DNA of 64,000 nucleotides from contig OW203769.1 of NCBI GenBank assembly GCA_934045905.1, positions 372,001-436,000 of the forward strand, written 5' to 3'. Under the pieces are notes generated by a model. The model was given only the letters and a program-made list of their open reading frames with translations, was not told the DNA's origin and did not search any database. Below, piece after piece: positions 1 through 15,000 of this stretch; the first letter of the stretch is position 1, and the number at the start of each line of letters is the position of its first letter. The stretch is from Leuctra nigra. Lineage: Eukaryota; Arthropoda; Insecta; Plecoptera; Leuctridae. The translations under genes were made by a program, and so were the position numbers.

Positions 1-2229
1 TTATTCAGAAGCTGATGGGTCGACCCCCGATAGATTTTCATCCATTTTTTTGTCAATGTATATTGACCAACAATGTAGGTTAGCCTACAAAGGTAACAAT
101 GTAACAATTAACAATGTTCCTTAGATTTTCCTCATTTCCTAGGTTTTCATCCATTTTTTAGTAATGGAGGTTAAAGCTTGTGATGAGTCAGCTACGCTCG
201 CTTCGCTAACCTGTATTAACCTAACTTTATTATATAATAATCTGACAGGGCAGCGTCGGGCGACTCCAAGGGGGCAGAGTGGGGTTCTTTTTTATAATTT
301 TATTTATAAGCCTATTTTTTTTCGAAAAGTGTTTTATTTCATTTCTCGGCATAACGTTGTGTAGGCTTCAAGAAAATTCGATAAAAATAGGGGGGTGTTA
401 CTTTAGAAGTAGCTCATATTGATATTTTTTTACTTGTTTCCTACTTTGTGACGAATCTATTACTCTAAGAGAGTTGACAACGTTACCCTATATAGTAGAT
501 GGTGAGAGGCTTAAAAAGTGCAGAAACACTTTTTTATGTCATACTCTCCGATTCGCCGGAATTAACTGTTCATGTTATTCAGAAGCTGATGGGTCGACCC
601 CCGATAGATTTTCATCCATTTTTTTGTCAATGTATATTGACCAACAATGTAGGTTAGCCTACAAAGGTAACAATGTAACAATTAACAATGTTCCTTAGAT
701 TTTCCTCATTTCCTAGGTTTTCATCCATTTTTTAGTCAATGGAGGTTAAAGCTTGTGATGAGTCAGCTACGCTAGCTTCGCTAAGCTGTATTAACCTAAC
801 TTTATTATATAATAATCTGACAGGGCAGCGTCGGGCGACTCCAAGGGGGCAGAGTGAGGTTCTTTTTTATAATTTTATTTATAAGCCTATTTTTTTGCGA
901 AAAGTGTTTTATTACATTTCTCGGCATAACGTTGTGTAGGCATCAAGAAAATTCGATAAAAACAGGGGGGTGCCACTTTAGAAGTAGGTCATATTGAAAA
1001 AGTTTTGTTTGTTTCCTACTTTGTGACGAATCTTTTACTCTTAGAGAGCTGAAAATGATACACCATATAGATGATGGAGAGAGGCTTAAAAAGTGCAAAA
1101 ACACTTTTTTCTGTTAGACGCTCCGATACGCCGCATTTCTTAGTTTATGTCCTTCAGAAGCAGAAGGCACAATCCTGATAGGTTTTCATCAAATTTTTGT
1201 CACTGTAGGTTAAAGCTTGTTAAGGGTCAGCTACGCTCGCTTCGCTCGCTTCGCTAACCTACCCTAACCTAACTTTATTATAAAATTATCTGACCGGGCA
1301 ACGTTGGGCGACTCCAGGAGGCAGAGGGGAGATTTTTTTTTACATGTTAATGTTAAGCCTATTATTTTCGAAAAGTGTTTTCTTTCATTTCTCGGCATAA
1401 CGTTGTGTAGGCTTCAAGAAAATTCGATAAAAATAGGGGGGTGCCACTTTAGAAGTAGCTCATATTGATATTTTTTTATTTGTTTCCTGTTTTGTGACGA
1501 ATCTATTACTCTAAGAGAGTTGACAACGTTACCCTATATAGTAGATGGTGAGAGGCTTAAAAAGTGTAGAAACACTTTTTTATGTCAGACTCTCCGATTC
1601 GCCGGAATTAACTGTTCATGTTATTCAGAAGCTGATGGGTCGACCCCCGATAGATTTTCATCCATTTTTTTGTCAATGTATATTGACCAACAATGTAGGT
1701 TAGCCTACAAAGGTAACAATGTAACAATTAACAATGTTCCTTAGATTTTCCTCATTTCCTAGGTTTTCATCCATTATTTAGTCAATGGAGGTTAAAGCTT
1801 GTGATGAGTCAGCTACGCTCGCTTCGCTAACCTGTATTAACCTAACTTTATTATATAATAATCTGACAGGGCAGCGTCGCGCGACTCCAAGGGGGCAGAG
1901 TGGGGTTCTTTTTTATAATTTTATTTATAAGCCTATTTTTTTTCGAAAAGTGTTTTATTTCATTTCTCGGCATAACGTTGTGTAGGCTTCAAGAAAATTC
2001 GATAAAAATAGGGGGGTGTTACTTTAGAAGTAGCTCATATTGATATTTTTTTATTTGTTTCCTACTTTGTGACGAATCTTTTACTCTAAGAGAGTTGACA
2101 ACGTTACCCTATATAGTAGATGGTGAGAGGCTTAAAAAGTGCAGAAACACTTTTTTATGTCAGACTCTCCGATTCGCCGGAATTAACTGTTCATGTTATT
2201 CAGAAGCTGATGGGTTCACCCCCGATAGA

Positions 2230-2456
2230 TTTTCATCCATTTTTTTGTCAATGTATATTGACCAACAATGTAGGTTAGCCTACAAAGGTAACAATGTCAC
2301 AATTAACAATGTTCCTTAGATTTTCATCATTTCCTAGGTTTTCATCCATTTTTTTGTCAATGTATATTGACCAACAATGTAGGTTAGCCTACAAAGGTAA
2401 CAATGTAACAATTTACAATGTTCCTTAGATTTTCCTCATTTCCTAGGTTTTCATCC
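2230..2456 (+). repeat. Internal 109-bp duplication in A' monomer
   Basis: Within this A monomer a segment of about 109 bp (from the TTTTCATCCATTTTT stretch through the GTAGGTTAGCCTAC palindrome to TTTCCTAGG) is present twice in tandem, lengthening the monomer from 575 to 684 bp. The same duplication recurs in the monomers starting at 8673, 13058 and 14208. The 2095 and 8673 units also share private variants, so they are copies of one ancestral unit. Confidence 0.85.
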
Positions 2457-5400
2457 ATTTTTTAGTCAATGGAGGTTAAAGCTTGTGATGAGTCAGCTAC
2501 GCTCGCTTCGCTAACCTGTATTAACCTAACTTTATTTTATAATAATCTGACAGGGCAGCGTCGGGCGACTCCAAGGGGGCAGAGTGGGGTTCTTTTTTAT
2601 AATTTTATTTATAAGCCTATTTTTTTTCGAAAAGGGTTTTATTTCATTTCTCGGCATAACGTTGTGTAGGCTTCAAGAAAATTCGATAAAAATAGGGGGG
2701 TGTTACTTTAGAAGTAGCTCATATTGATATTTTTTTATTTGTTTCCTACTTTGTGACGAATCTATTACTCTAAGAGAGTTGACAACGTTACCCTATATAG
2801 TAGATGGTGAGAGGCTTAAAAAGTGCAGAAACACTTTTTTATGTCATACTCTCCGATTCGCCGGAATTAACTGTTCATGTTATTCAGAAGCTGATGGGTC
2901 GACCCCCGATAGATTTTCATCCATTTTTTTGTCAATGTATATTGACCAACAATGTAGGTTAGCCTACAAAGGTAACAATGTAACAATTAACAATGTTCCT
3001 TAGATTTTCCTCATTTCCTAGGTTTTCATCCATTTGTTAGTCAATGGAGGTTAAAGCTTGTGATGAGTCAGCTACGCTCGCTTCGCTAACCTGTATTAAC
3101 CTAACTTTATTATATAATAATCTGACAGGGCAGCGTCGGGCGACTCCAAGGGGGCAGAGTGGGGTTCTTTTTTATAATTTTATTTATAAGCCTATTTTTT
3201 TGCGAAAAGTGTTTTATTACATTTCTCGGCATAACGTTGTGTAGGCATCAAGAGAATTCGATAAAAACAGGGGGGTGCCACTTTAGAAGTAGGTCATATT
3301 GAAAAAGTTTTGTTTGTTTCCTACTTTGTGACGAATTTATTACTCTTAGAGAGCTGAAAATGATACACCATATAGATGATGGAGAGAGGCTTAAAAAGTG
3401 CAGAAACACTTTTTTCTGTCAGACGCTCCGATACGCCGCATTTCTTAGTTTATGTCCTTCAGAAGCAGAAGGGCACAATCCTGATAGGTTTTCATCAATT
3501 TTTTGTCACTGTAGGTTAAAGCTTGTTAAGGGTCAGCTACGCTCGCTTCGCTAACCTACCCTAACCTAACTTTATTATAAAATTATCTGACCGGGCAACG
3601 TCGGGCGACTCCAGGAGGCAGAGGGGAGATTTTTTTTTACATGTTAATGTTAAGCCTATTATTTTCGAAAAGAGTTTTCTTTCATTTCTCGGCATAACGT
3701 TGTGTAGGCTTCAAGAAAATTCGATAAAAATAGGGGGGTGCCACTTTAGAAGTAGCTCATATTGATATTTTTTTATTTGTTTCCTACTTTGTGACGAATC
3801 TATTACTCTAAGAGAGTTGACAACGTTACCCTATATAGTAGATGGTGAGAGGCTTAAAAAGTGTAAAAACACTTTTTTATGTCAGACTCTCCGATTCGTC
3901 GGAATTAACTGTTCATGTTATTCAGAAGCTGATGGGTCGACCCCCGATAGATTTTCATCCATTTTTTTGTCAATGTATATTGACCAACAATGTAGGTTAG
4001 CCTACAAAGGTAACAATGTAACAATTAACAATGTTCCTTAGATTTTCCTCATTTCCTAGGTTTTCATCCATTTTTTAGTCAATGGAGGTTAAAGCTTGTG
4101 ATGAGTCAGCTACGCTCGCTTCGCTAACCTGTATTAACCTAACTTTATTATATAATAATCTGACAGGGCAGCGTCGGGCGACTCCAAGGGGGCAGAGTGG
4201 GGTTCTTTTTTATAATTTTATTTATAAGCCTATTTTTTTTCGAAAACTGTTTTATTTCATTTCTCGGCATAACGTTGTGTAGGCTTCAAGAAAATTCGAT
4301 AAAAATAGGGGGGTGTTACTTTAGAAGTAGCTCATATTGATATTTTTTTATTTGTTTCCTACTTTGTGACGAATCTATTACTCTAAGAGAGTTGACAACG
4401 TTACCCTATATAGTAGATGGTGAGAGGCTTAAAAAGTGCAGAAACACTTTTTTATGTCATACTCTCCGATTCGCCGGAATTAACTGTTCATGTTATTCAG
4501 AAGCTGATGGGTCGACCCCCGATAGATTTTCATCCATTTTTTTGTCAATGTATATTGACCAACAATGTAGGTTAGCCTACAAAGGTTACAATGTAACAAT
4601 TAACAATGTTCCTTAGATTTTCTTCATTTCCTAGGTTTTCATCCATTTTTTAGTCAATGGAGGTTAAAGCTTGTGATGAGTCAGCTACGCTCGCTTCGCT
4701 AACCTGTATTAACCTAACTTTATTATATAATAATCTGACAGGGCAGCGTCGGGCGACTCCAAGGGGGCAGAGTGGGGTTCTTTTTTATAATTTTATTTAT
4801 AAGCCTATTTTTTTTCGAAAAGTGTTTTATTACATTTCTCGGCATAACGTTGTGTAGGCATCAAGAAAATTCGATAAAAACAGGGGGGTGCCACTTTAGA
4901 AGTAGGTCATATTGAAAAAGTTTTGTTTGTTTCCTACTTTGTGACGAATCTATTACTCTTAGAGAGCTGAAAATGATACACCATATAGATGATGGAGAGA
5001 GGCTTAAAAAGTGCAAAAACACTTTTTTCTGTCAGACGCTCCGATACGCCGCATTTCTTAGTTTATGTCCTTCAGAAGCAGAAGGGCACAATCCTGATAG
5101 GTTTTCATCAATTTTTTGTCACTGTAGGTTAAAGCTTGTTATGGGTCAGCTACGCTCGCTTCGCTCGCTTCGCTAACCTACCCTAACCTAACTTTATTAT
5201 AAAATTATCTGACCGGGCAACGTCGGGCGACTCCAGGAGGCAGAGGGGAGATTTTTTTTTACATGTTAATGTTAAGCCTATTATTTTCGAAAAGTGTTTT
5301 ATTTCATTTCTCGGCATAACGTTGTGTAGGCTTCAAGAAAATTCGATAAAAATAGGGGGGTGCCACTTTAGAAGTAGCTCATATTGATATTTTTTTATTT

Positions 5401-8400
5401 GTTTCCTACTTTGTGACGAATCTATTACTCTAAGAGAGTTGACAACGTTACCCTATATAGTAGATGGTGAGAGGCTTAAAAAGTGTAGAAACACTTTTTT
5501 ATGTCAGACTCTCCGATTCGCCGGAATTAACTGTTCATGTTATTCAGAAGCTGATGGGTCGACCCCCGATAGATTTTCATCCATTTTTTTGTCAATGTAT
5601 ATTGACCAACAATGTAGGTTAGCCTACAAAGGTAACAATGTAACAATTAACAATGTTCCTTAGATTTTCCTCATTTCCTAGGTTTTCATCCATTTTTTAG
5701 TCAATGGAGGTTAAAGCTTGTGATGAGTCAGCTACGCTCGCTTCGCTAACCTGTATTAACCTAACTTTATTATATAATAATCTGACAGGGCAGCGTCGGG
5801 CGACTCCAAGGGGGCAGAGTGGGGTTCTTTTTTATAATTTTATTTATAAGCCTATTTTTTTCGAAAACTGTTTTATTTCATTTCTCGGCATAACGTTGTG
5901 TAGGCTTCAAGAAAATTCGATAAAAATAGGGGGGTGTTACTTTAGAAGTAGCTCATAATGATATTTTTTTATTTGTTTCCTACTTTGTGACGAATCTATT
6001 TCTCTAAGAGAGTTGACAACGTTACCCTATATAGTAGATGGTGAGAGGCTTAAAAAGTGCAGAAACACTTTTTTATGTCATACTCTCCGATTCGCCGGAA
6101 TTAACTGTTCATGTTATTCAGAAGCTGATGGGTCGACCCCCGATAGATTTTCATCCATTTTTTTGTCAATGTATATTGACCAACAATGTAGGTTAGCCTA
6201 CAAAGGTAACAATGTAACAATTAACAATGTTCCTTAGATTTTCTTCATTTCCTAGGTTTTCATCCATTTTTTAGTCAATGGAGGTTAAAGCTTGTGATGA
6301 GTCAGCTACGCTCGCTTCGCTAAGCTGTATTAACCTAACTTTATTATATAATAATCTGACAGGGCAGCGTCGGGCGACTCCAAGGGGGCAGAGTGGGGTT
6401 CTTTTTTATAATTTTATTTATAAGCCTATTTTTTTGCGAAAAGTGTTTTATTACATTTCTCGGCATAACGTTGTGTAGGCATCAAGAAAATTCGATAAAA
6501 ACAGGGGGGTGCCACTTTCGAAGTAGGTCATATTGAAAAAGTTTTGTTTGTTTCCTACTTTGTGACGAATCTATACCTCTTAGAGAGCTGAAAATGATAC
6601 ACCATATAGATGATGGAGAGAGGCTTAAAAAGCGCAGAAACACTTTTTCTGTCAGACGCTCCGATACGCCGCATTTCTTAGTTTATGTCCTTCAGAAGCA
6701 GAAGGGCACAATCCTGATAGGTTTTCATCAATTTTTTGTCACTGTAGGTTAAAGCTTGTTAAGGGTCAGCTACGCTCGCTTCGCTAACCTACCCTAACCT
6801 AACTTTATTATAAAATTATCTGACCGGGCAACGTCGGGCGACTCCAGGAGGCAGAGGGGAGATTTTTTTTTACATGTTAATGTTAAGCCTATTATTTTCG
6901 AAAAGAGTTTTCTTTCATTTCTCGGCATAACGTTGTGTAGGCTTCAAGAAAATTCGATAAAAATAGGGGGGTGCCACTTTAGAAGTAGCTCATATTGATA
7001 TTTTTTTATTTGTTTCCTACTTTGTGACGAATCTATTACTCTAAGAGAGTTGACAACGTTACCCTATATAGTAGATGGTGAGAGGCTTAAAAAGTGTAGA
7101 AACACTTTTTTATGTCAGACTCTCCGATTCGTCGGAATTAACTGTTCATGTTATTCAGAAGCTGATGGGTCGACCCCCGATAGATTTTCATCCATTTTTT
7201 TGTCAATGTATATTGACCAACAATGTAGGTTAGCCTACAAAGGTAACAATGTAACAATTAACAATGTTCCTTAGATTTTCCTCATTTCCTAGGTTTTCAT
7301 CCATTTTTTAGTCAATGGAGGTTAAAGCTTGTGATGAGTCAGCTACGCTCGCTTCGCTAACCTGTATTAACCTAACTTTATCATATAATAATCTGACAGG
7401 GCAGCGTCGCGCGACTCCAAGGGAGCAGAGTGGGGTTCTTTTTTATAATTTTATTTATAAGCCTATTTTTTTTCGAAAAGTGTTTTATTTCATTTCTCGG
7501 CATAACGTTGTGTAGGCTTCAAGAAAATTCGATAAAAATAGGGGGGTGTTACTTTAGAAGTAGCTCATATTGATATTTTTTTATTTGTTTCCTACTTTGT
7601 GACGAATCTATTACTCTAAGAGAGTTGACAACGTTACCCTATATAGTAGATGGTGAGAGGCTTAAAAAGTGCAGAAACACTTTTTTATGTCATACTCTCC
7701 GATTCGCCGGAATTAACTGTTCATGTTATTCAGAAGCTGATGGGTCGACCCCCGATAGATTTTCATCCATTTTTTTTGTCAATGTATATTGACCAACAAT
7801 GTAGGTTAGCCTACAAAGGTAACAATGTAACAATTAACAATGTTCCTTAGATTTTCCTCATTTCCTAGGTTTTCATCCATTTTTTAGTCAATGGAGGTTA
7901 AAGCTTGTGATGAGTCAGCTACGCTCGCTTCGCTAAGCTGTATTAACCTAACTTTATTATATAATAATCTGACAGGGCAGCGTCGGGCGACTCCAAGGGG
8001 GCAGAGTGGGGTTCTTTTTTATAATTTTATTTATAAGCCTATTTTTTTGCGAAAAGTGTTTTATTACATTTCTCGGCATAACGTTGTGTAGGCATCAAGA
8101 AAATTCGATAAAAACAGGGGATTGCCACTTTAGAAGTAGGTCATATTGAAAAAGTTTTGTTTGTTTCCTACTTTGTGACGAATCTATTACTCTTAGAGAG
8201 CTGAAAATGATACACCATATAGATGATGGAGAGAGGCTTAAAAAGTGCAGAAACACTTTTTTCTGTCAGACGCTCCGATACGCCGCATTTCTTAGTTTAT
8301 GTCCTTCAGAAGCAGAAGGGCACAATCCTGATCGGTTTTCATCAATTTTTTGTCACTGTAGGTTAAAGCTTGTTAAGGGTCAGCTACGCTCGCTTCGCTC

Positions 8401-11400
8401 GCTTCGCTAACCTACCCTAACCTAACTTTATTATAAAATTATCTGACCGGGCAACGTCGGGCGACTCCAGGAGGCAGAGGGGAGATTTTTTTTTACATGT
8501 TAATGTTAAGCCTATTATTTTCGAAAAGTGTTTTATTTCATTTCTCGGCATAACGTTGTGTAGGCTTCAAGAAAATTCGATAAAAATAGGGGGGTGCCAC
8601 TTTAGAAGTAGCTCATATTGATATTTTTTTATTTGTTTCCTACTTTGTGACGAATCTTTTACTCTAAGAGAGTTGACAACGTTACCCTATATAGTAGATG
8701 GTGAGAGGCTTAAAAAGTGCAGAAACACTTTTTTATGTCAGACTCTCCGATTCGCCGGAATTAACTGTTCATGTTATTCAGAAGCTGATGGGTTCACCCC
8801 CGATAGATTTTCATCCATTTTTTTGTCAATGTATATTGACCAACAATGTAGGTTAGCCTACAAAGGTAACAATGTCACAATTAACAGTGTTCCTTAGATT
8901 TTCATCATTTCCTAGGTTTTCATCCATTTTTTTGTCAATGTATATTGACCAACAATGTAGGTTAGCCTACAAAGGTAACAATGTAACAATTTACAATGTT
9001 CCTTAGATTTTCCTCATTTCCTAGGTTTTCATCCATTTTTTAGTCAATGGAGGTTAAAGCTTGTGATGAGTCAGCTACGCTCGCTTCGCTAACCTGTATT
9101 AACCTAACTTTATTATATAATAATCTGACAGGGCAGCGTCGGGCGACTCCAAGGGGGCAGAGTGGGGTTCTTTTTTATAATTTTATTTATAAGCCTATTT
9201 TTTTTCGAAAAGTGTTTTATTTCATTTCTCGGCATAACGTTGTGTAGGCTTCAAGAAAATTTGATAAAAATAGGGGGGTGTTACTTTAGAAGTAGCTCAT
9301 ATTGATATTTTTTTATTTGTTTCCTACTTTGTGACGAATCTATTACTCTAAGAGAGTTGACAACGTTACCCTATATAGTAGATGGTGAGAGGCTTAAAAA
9401 GTGCAGAAACACTTTTTTATGTCATACTCTCCGATTCGCCGGAATTAACTGTTCATGTTATTCAGAAGCTGAAGGGTCGACCCCCGATAGATTTTCATCC
9501 ATTTTTTTGTCAATGTATATTGACCAACAATGTAGGTTAGCCTACAAAGGTAACAATGTAACAATTAACAATGTTCCTTAGATTTTCCTCATTTCCTAGG
9601 TTTTCATCCATTTTTTAGTCAATGGAGGTTAAAGCTTGTGATGAGTCAGCTACGCTCGCTTCGCTAAGCTGTATTAACCTAACTTTATTATATAAATATC
9701 TGACAGGGCAGCGTCGGGCGACTCCAAGGGGGCAGAGTGGGGTTCTTTTTTATAATTTTATTTATAAGCCTATTTTTTTGCGAAAAGTGTTTTATTACAT
9801 TTCTCGGCATAACGTTGTGTAGGCATCAAGAGAATTCGATAAAAACAGGGGGGTGCCACTTTAGAAGTAGGTCATATTGAAAAAGTTTTGTTTGTTTCCT
9901 ACTTTGTGACGAATCTATTACTCTTAGAGAGCTGAAAATGATACACCATATAGATGATGGAGAGAGGCTTAAAAAGTGCAAAAACACTTTTTTCTGTCAG
10001 ACGCTCCGATACGCCGCATTTCTTAGTTAATGTCCTTCAGAAGCAGAAGGGCACAATCCTGATAGGTTTTCATCAATTTTTTGTCACTGTAGGTTAAAGC
10101 TTGTTAAGGGTCAGCTACGCACGCTTCGCTCGCTTCGCTAACCTACCCTAACCTAACTTTATTATAAAATTATCTGACCGGGCAACGTCGGGCGACTCCA
10201 GGAGGCAGAGGGGAGATTTTTTTTTACATGTTAATGTTAAGCCTATTATATTCGAAAAGTGTTTTATTTCATTTCTCGGCATAACGTTGTGTAGGCTTCA
10301 AGAAAATTCGATAAAAATAGGGGGGTGCCACTTTAGAAGTAGCTCATATTGATATTTTTTTATTTGTTTCCTACTTTGTGACGAATCTATTACTCTAAGA
10401 GAGTTGACAACGTTACCCTATATAGTAGATGGTGAGAGGCTTAAAAAGTGTAGAAACACTTTTTTATGTCAGACTCTCCGTTTCGCCGGAATTAACTGTT
10501 CATGTTATTCAGAAGCTGATGGGTCGACCCCCGATAGATTTTCATCCATTTTTTTGTCAATGTATATTGACCAACAATGTAGGTTAGCCTACAAAGGTAA
10601 CAATGTAACAATTAACAATGTTCCTTAGATTTTCCTCATTTCCTAGGTTTTCATCCATTTTTTAGTCAATGGAGGTTAAAGCTTGTGATGAGTCAGCTAC
10701 GCTCGCTTCGCTAACCTGTATTAACCTAACTTTATTATATAATAATCTGACAGGGCAGCGTCGGGCGACTCCAAGTGGGCAGAGTGGGGTTCTTTTTTAT
10801 AATTTTATTTATAAGCCTATTTTTTTTCGAAAACTGTTTTATTTCATTTCTCGGCATAACGTTGTGTAGGCTTCAAGAAAATTCGATAAAAATAGGGGGG
10901 TGTTACTTTAGAAGTAGCTCATAATGATATTTTTTTATTTGTTTCCTACTTTGTGACGAATCTATTACTCTAAGAGAGTTGACAACGTTACCCTATATAG
11001 TAGATGGTGTGAGGCTTAAAAAGTGCAGAAACACTTTTTTATGTCATACTCTGCGATTCGCCGGAATTAACTGTTCATGTTATTCAGAAGCTGATGGGTC
11101 GACCCCCGATAGATTTTCATCCATTTTTTTGTCAATGTATATTGACCAACAATGTAGGTTAGCCTACAAAGGTAACAATGTAACAATTAACAATGTTCCT
11201 TAGATTTTCTTCATTTCCTAGGTTTTCATCCATTTTTTAGTCAATGGAGGTTAAAGCTTGTGATGAGTCAGCTACGCTCGCTTCGCTAAGCTGTATTAAC
11301 CATACTTTATTATATAATAATCTGACAGGGCAGCGTCGGGCGACTCCAAGGGGGCAGAGTGGGGTTCTTTTTTATAATTTTATTTATAAGCCTTTTTTTT

Positions 11401-12025
11401 TGCGAAAAGTGTTTTATTACATTTCTCGGCATAACGTTGTGTAGGCATCAAGAAAATTCGATAAAAACAGGGGGGTGCCACTTTAGAAGTAGCTCATATT
11501 GAAAAATGTTTGTTTGTTTCCTACTTTGTGACGAATCTATTACTCTTAGAGAGCTGAAAATGATACACCATATAGATGATGGAGAGAGGCTTAAAAAGTG
11601 CAGAAACACTTTTTTCTGTCAGACGCTCCGATACGCCGCATTTCTTAGTTTATGTCCTTCAGAAGCAGAAGGGCACAATCCTGATAGGTTTTCATCAATT
11701 TTTTGGCACTGTAGGTTAAAGCTTGTTAAGGGTCAGCTACGCTCGCTTCGCTCGCTTCGCTAACCTACCCTAACCTAACTTTATTATAAAATTATCTGAC
11801 CGGGCAACGTCGGGCGACTCCAGGAGGCAGAGGGGAGATTTTTTTTTACATGTTAATGTTAAGCCTATTATTTTCGAAAAGTGTTTTATTTCATTTCTCG
11901 GCATAACGTTGTGTAGGCTTCAAGAAAATGCGATAAAAATAGGGGGGTGCCACTTTAGAAGTAGCTCATATTGAATTTTTTTTATTTGTTTCCTACGTTG
12001 TGACGAATCGATAACTCTAAGAGAG

Positions 12026-15000
12026 TTGACAACGTTACCCTATATAGTAGATGGTGAGAGGCTTAAAAAGTGCAGAAACACTTTTTTATGTCAGACTCTC
12101 CGATTCGCCGGAATTAACTGTTCATGATATTCAGAAGCTGATGGGTCCACCCCCGATAGTTTTTCATCCATTTTTTGTCAATGTATATTGACCAACAATG
12201 TAGGTTAGCCTACAAAGGTAACAATGTAACAATTAACAATGTTCCTTAGATTTTCCTCATTTCCTAGGTTTTCATCCATTTTTTAGTCAATGGAGGTGAA
12301 AGCTTGTGATGAGTCAGCTACGCTCGCTTCGCTAACCTGTATTAACCTAACTTTGTTATATAATAATCTGACAGGGCAGCGTCGGGCGACTCCAAGGGGG
12401 CAGAGTGGGGTTCTTTTTATAATTTTATTTTTAAGCCTATTTTTTTTCGAAAAGTGTTTTATTACATTTCTCGGCATAACGTTGTGTAGGCTTTAAGAAA
12501 ATTCGATAAAAACAGGGGGGTGCCACTTTAGAAGTAGCTCATATTGAAATTTTTTTGTTTGTTTCCCACTTTGTGACGAATCAATTACTCTTAGAGAGCT
12601 GAAAATAATACACCATATAGATGATGGAGAGAGGCTTAAAAAGTGCAGAAACACTTTTTCTGTCAGACGCTCCGATACGCCGCATTTCTTAGTTTATGTC
12701 CTTCAGAAGCAGAAGTAAATCCTGATAGGTTTTCATCAATTTTTTGTCACTGTAGGTTAAAGCTTGTTAAGGGTCAGCTACGCTCGCTTCGCTAACCTAC
12801 CCTCACCTAACTTTATTATCAAATTATCTGACCGGGCAACGTCGGGCGACTCCAGGAGGCAGAGGGGAGATTTTTTTTTACATGTTAATGTTAAGCCTAT
12901 TATTTTCGAAAAGTGTTTTATTTCATTTCTCGGCATAACGTTGTGTAGGCTTCAAGAAAATGCGATAAAAATAGGGGGGTGCCACTTTAGAAGTAGCTCA
13001 TATTGATATTTTTTTATTTGTTTCCTACTTTGTGACGAATCTATTACTCTAAGAGAGTTGACAACGTTACCCTATATAGTAGATGGTTGGAGGCTTAAAA
13101 AGTGCAGAAACACTTTTTTATGTCAGACTCTCCGATTCGCCGGAATTAACTGTTCGTGTTATTCAGAAGCTGATGGATCCACCCCCGATAGATTTTCATC
13201 CATTTTTTTGTCAATGTATATTGACCAACAATGTAGGTTAGCCTACAAAGGTAACAATGTAACAATTAACAATGTTCCTTAGATTTTCATCATTTCCTAG
13301 GTTTTCATCCATTTTTTTGTCAATGTATATGGACCAACAATGTAGGTTAGCCTACAAAGGTAACAATGTAACAATTAACAATGTTCCTTAGATTTTCCTC
13401 ATTTCCTAGGTTTTCATCCATTTTTAGTCAATGGAGGTTAAAGCTTGTGATGAGTCAGCTACGCTCGCTTGGCTAACCTGTATTAACCTAACTTTATTAT
13501 ATAATAATCTGACAGGGCAGCGTCGGGCGACTCCAAGGGGGCAGAGTGGGGTTCTTTTTTATAATTTTATTTATAAGCCTATTTTTTTGCGAAAAGTGTT
13601 TATTACATTTCTCGGCATAACGTTGTGTAGGCATCAAGAAAATTCGATAAAAACAGGGGGGTGCCACTTTAGAAGTAGGTCATATTGAAAAAGTTTTGTT
13701 TGTTTCCTACTTTGTGACGAATCTATTACTCTTAGAGAGCTGAAAATGATACACCATATAGATGATGAAGAGAGGCTTAAAAAGTGCAGAAACACTTTTT
13801 CTGTCAGACGCTCCGATACGCCGCATTTCTTAGTTTATGTCCTTCAGAAGCAGAAGTAAATCCTGATAGGTTTTCATCAATTTTTTGTCACTGTAGGTTA
13901 AAGCTTGTTAAGGGTCAGCTACGCTCGCTTCCCTCGCTTCGCTAACCTACCCTCACCTAACTTTATTATAAAATTATCTGACCGGGCAACGTCGGGCGAC
14001 TCCAGGAGGCAGAGGGGAGATTTTTTTTTACATGTTAATGTTAAGCCTATTATTTTTGAAAAGTGTTTTATTTCATTTCTCGGCATAACGTTGTGTAGGC
14101 TTCAAGAAAATGCGATAAAAATAGGGGGGTGCCACTTTAGAAGTAGCTCATATTGATATTTTTTTATTTGTTTCCTACTTTGTGACGAATCTATTACTCT
14201 AAGAGAGTTGACAACGTTACCCTATATAGTAGATGGTGAGAGGCTTAAAAAGTGCAGAAACACTTTTTTATGTCAGACTCTCCGATTCGCCGGAATTAAT
14301 TGTTCGTGTTATTCAGAAGCTGATGGGTCCACCCCCGATAGATTTTCATCCATTTTTTTGTCAATGTATATTGACCAACAATGTAGGTTAGCCTACAAAG
14401 GTAACAATGTAACAATTAACAATGTTCCTTAGATTTTCATCATTTCCTAGGTTTTCATCCATTTTTTTGTCAATGTATATTGACCAACAATGTAGGTTAG
14501 CCTACAAAGGTAACAATGTAACAATTAACAATGTTCCTTAGATTTTCCTCATTTCCTAGGTTTTCATCCATTTTTTAGTCAATGGAGGTTAAAGCTTGTG
14601 ATGAGTCAGCTACGCTCGCTTCGCTAACCTGTATTAACCTTACTTTATTATATAATAATCTGACAGGGCAGCGTCGGGCGACTCCAAGGGGGCAGAGTGG
14701 GGTTCTTTTTTATAATTTTATTTTTAAGCCTATTTTTTTGCGAAAAGTGTTTTATTACATTTCTCGGCATAACGTTGTGTAGGCTTCAAGAAAATTCGAT
14801 AAAAACAGGGGGGTGCCACTTTAGAAGTAGCTCATATTGAAAAATGTTTGTTTGTTTCCTACTTTGTGACGAATCTATTACTCTTAGAGAGCTGAAAATG
14901 ATACACCATATAGATGATGGAGAGAGGCTTAAAAAGTGCAGAAACACTTTTTCTGTCAGACGCTCCGATACGCCGCATTTCTTAGTTTATGTCCTTCAGA

